From assembly GCA_937871705.1 (NCBI GenBank), contig CALMOO010000300.1, positions 1 to 7,169 of the forward strand: 7,169 bases of DNA, written 5' to 3'. Within the stretch, counting starts at the first letter, position 1. Every line of letters begins with the position of its first letter. Positions 6,327 through 7,169 of this stretch are shown here, piece after piece. This DNA is from an uncultured Hymenobacter sp. Its GTDB lineage: Bacteria; Bacteroidota; Bacteroidia; Cytophagales; Hymenobacteraceae. The notes under the pieces are model-generated. The model worked only from the letters and a program-made list of their open reading frames with translations. It was not told the DNA's origin and ran no database searches. The translations under genes were made by a program, and so were the position numbers.

Positions 6327-7169
6327 ATGAAAATCACCATCTTCTGGCATCGCCGCGACCTGCGTTTCCAGGATAATGCCGGCCTAGCGGCCGCTTTGCA
6401 AAGCGGCAACCCAGTACTGCCGCTGTTCATCTACGACCGCGATATTCTGGACTACCTGCCTTCGCCGAAAGATGCGCGCTTGACGTTCATTTACGACGAA
6501 GTAGAGCGCCTTGCCGCCGCGGCTACGCAGGCCGGTGGTGGGCTAGTGGCGCGCTACGGCAAGCCAGTAGACATCATTAGGCAACTGCTGCTCGACTACG
6601 ACGTGGCCGCCGTGTACACCAACGAAGACTACGAGCCCTATGCCACCAAGCGCGACGGTGAAATTGGCGAGCTGCTGACGCAAAACAATGTTGATTTTAA
6701 GCTATTTAAAGACCAGGTAATTTTTGCTAAAAGCGAAATATTGACCAAGAATGGCAACCCACCCAAAGTATTTGGCCCTTACCGCACAGCCTGGCTCGCC
6801 AAGCTAACTGATGAGGACTTAGTGGACCGCGGCTCCCTACCCCTCTTCCAAAAAGAGAACCTTGCGCAGCCTAATCAAGCCGATGAGAAGCGCCCTACCC
6901 TACCCGAAATGGGCTTCGAGCGCTTCGAGCAGTTTGTGCCAACGCAGGACCTACCCGACGAAGAGCTAGTTCGCAACTACCACAAAACCCGCGACTTGCC
7001 GGCCCTCACCAATGGTAGCACGCGCACCTCGGTGCAGTTGCGCTTCGGCACCCTGAGCGTGCGCCAGCTCATGCGCCAAGCCCAGGAGTTGAACCCTAAG
7101 CTACTGGCCGAGCTGATTTGGCGCGACTTCTTCATGATGCTGCTCTGGCACTACCCCAACACCGCCACC
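6327..7169 (+). CDS. Cryptochrome/photolyase-family protein, probable class I CPD photolyase, N-terminal part
   Basis: The first 281 codons of a photolyase that runs off the right edge. These FAD enzymes split UV-induced pyrimidine dimers using blue or near-UV light. The N-terminal alpha/beta antenna domain is evident: FWHRRDLRFQDN (6-17), LPLFIYDRDIL (31-41), YGKP (77-80), VYTNEDYEPYATKRD (96-110) and VFGPYRTAWLAKL (148-160). The FAD-binding helical domain begins with STRTSVQLRFGTLSVRQ (231-247), the counterpart of the family's S-x-LSPYLRFG-x-xS motif, and then LIWRDFFMMLLWHYP (263-277), the counterpart of the LIWREFY segment that includes the dimer-contacting Trp in E. coli Phr. The C-terminal FAD contacts and electron-transfer tryptophans are outside the window, so a cryptochrome-like role is not excluded. 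No Shine-Dalgarno sequence is seen; the start is fixed by MKITIFWHRRDLR. It probably shares a transcript with the SDR gene upstream. Confidence 0.93.
   Translation, partial: MKITIFWHRRDLRFQDNAGLAAALQSGNPVLPLFIYDRDILDYLPSPKDARLTFIYDEVERLAAAATQAGGGLVARYGKPVDIIRQLLLDYDVAAVYTNEDYEPYATKRDGEIGELLTQNNVDFKLFKDQVIFAKSEILTKNGNPPKVFGPYRTAWLAKLTDEDLVDRGSLPLFQKENLAQPNQADEKRPTLPEMGFERFEQFVPTQDLPDEELVRNYHKTRDLPALTNGSTRTSVQLRFGTLSVRQLMRQAQELNPKLLAELIWRDFFMMLLWHYPNTAT

Overview
The window looks like chromosomal DNA of a high-GC Bacteroidota bacterium, most likely Hymenobacter or a close relative. This rests on Bacteroidota-type SppA and M1 peptidase sequences, the lack of Shine-Dalgarno sequences before the genes, and several repeat families that resemble, from memory, those common in Hymenobacter intergenic regions. 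The genus is inferred from recognition, not from a database search. Gene order is ordinary and housekeeping-like. I found no phage, CRISPR, toxin-antitoxin, tRNA or rRNA gene.

Layout. Three genes lie on the minus strand, read right to left: rarA (3074-4369), sppA (1078-2860, broken by a one-base-type frameshift near 2700), and the first 311 codons of a secreted M1-family metallopeptidase (1-933, running off the left edge). After a divergent intergenic region (4370-4539), three genes lie on the plus strand: an EamA/DMT-family permease (4540-5460), an atypical SDR oxidoreductase (5538-6254) and the first 281 codons of a DNA photolyase (6327-7169, running off the right edge). No gene-free stretch exceeds 300 bases. 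The three largest gaps (934-1077, 2861-3073, 4370-4539) are each largely occupied by inverted-repeat elements.

How the genes relate. RarA (replication-fork maintenance) and photolyase (light-driven repair of UV damage) are both DNA-maintenance proteins but lie in divergent units. SppA and the M1 peptidase are both membrane or envelope peptide-degrading enzymes, lying codirectionally behind rarA. The SDR-photolyase pair is close enough (72 bp) to be cotranscribed. The SDR lacks the usual catalytic tyrosine.

Most worth a second look: the sppA frameshift; a perfect 54-bp inverted repeat that fills the rarA-sppA gap and whose edge contributes to the sppA GTG start codon; a perfect 35-bp inverted repeat with a T-rich tail just before the M1 gene; a cluster of small dyads in the divergent promoter region; the tyrosine-less SDR next to photolyase; and a marked excess of the hexamer CTACCC/GGGTAG across the window. 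I did not find a convincing new multi-gene system.
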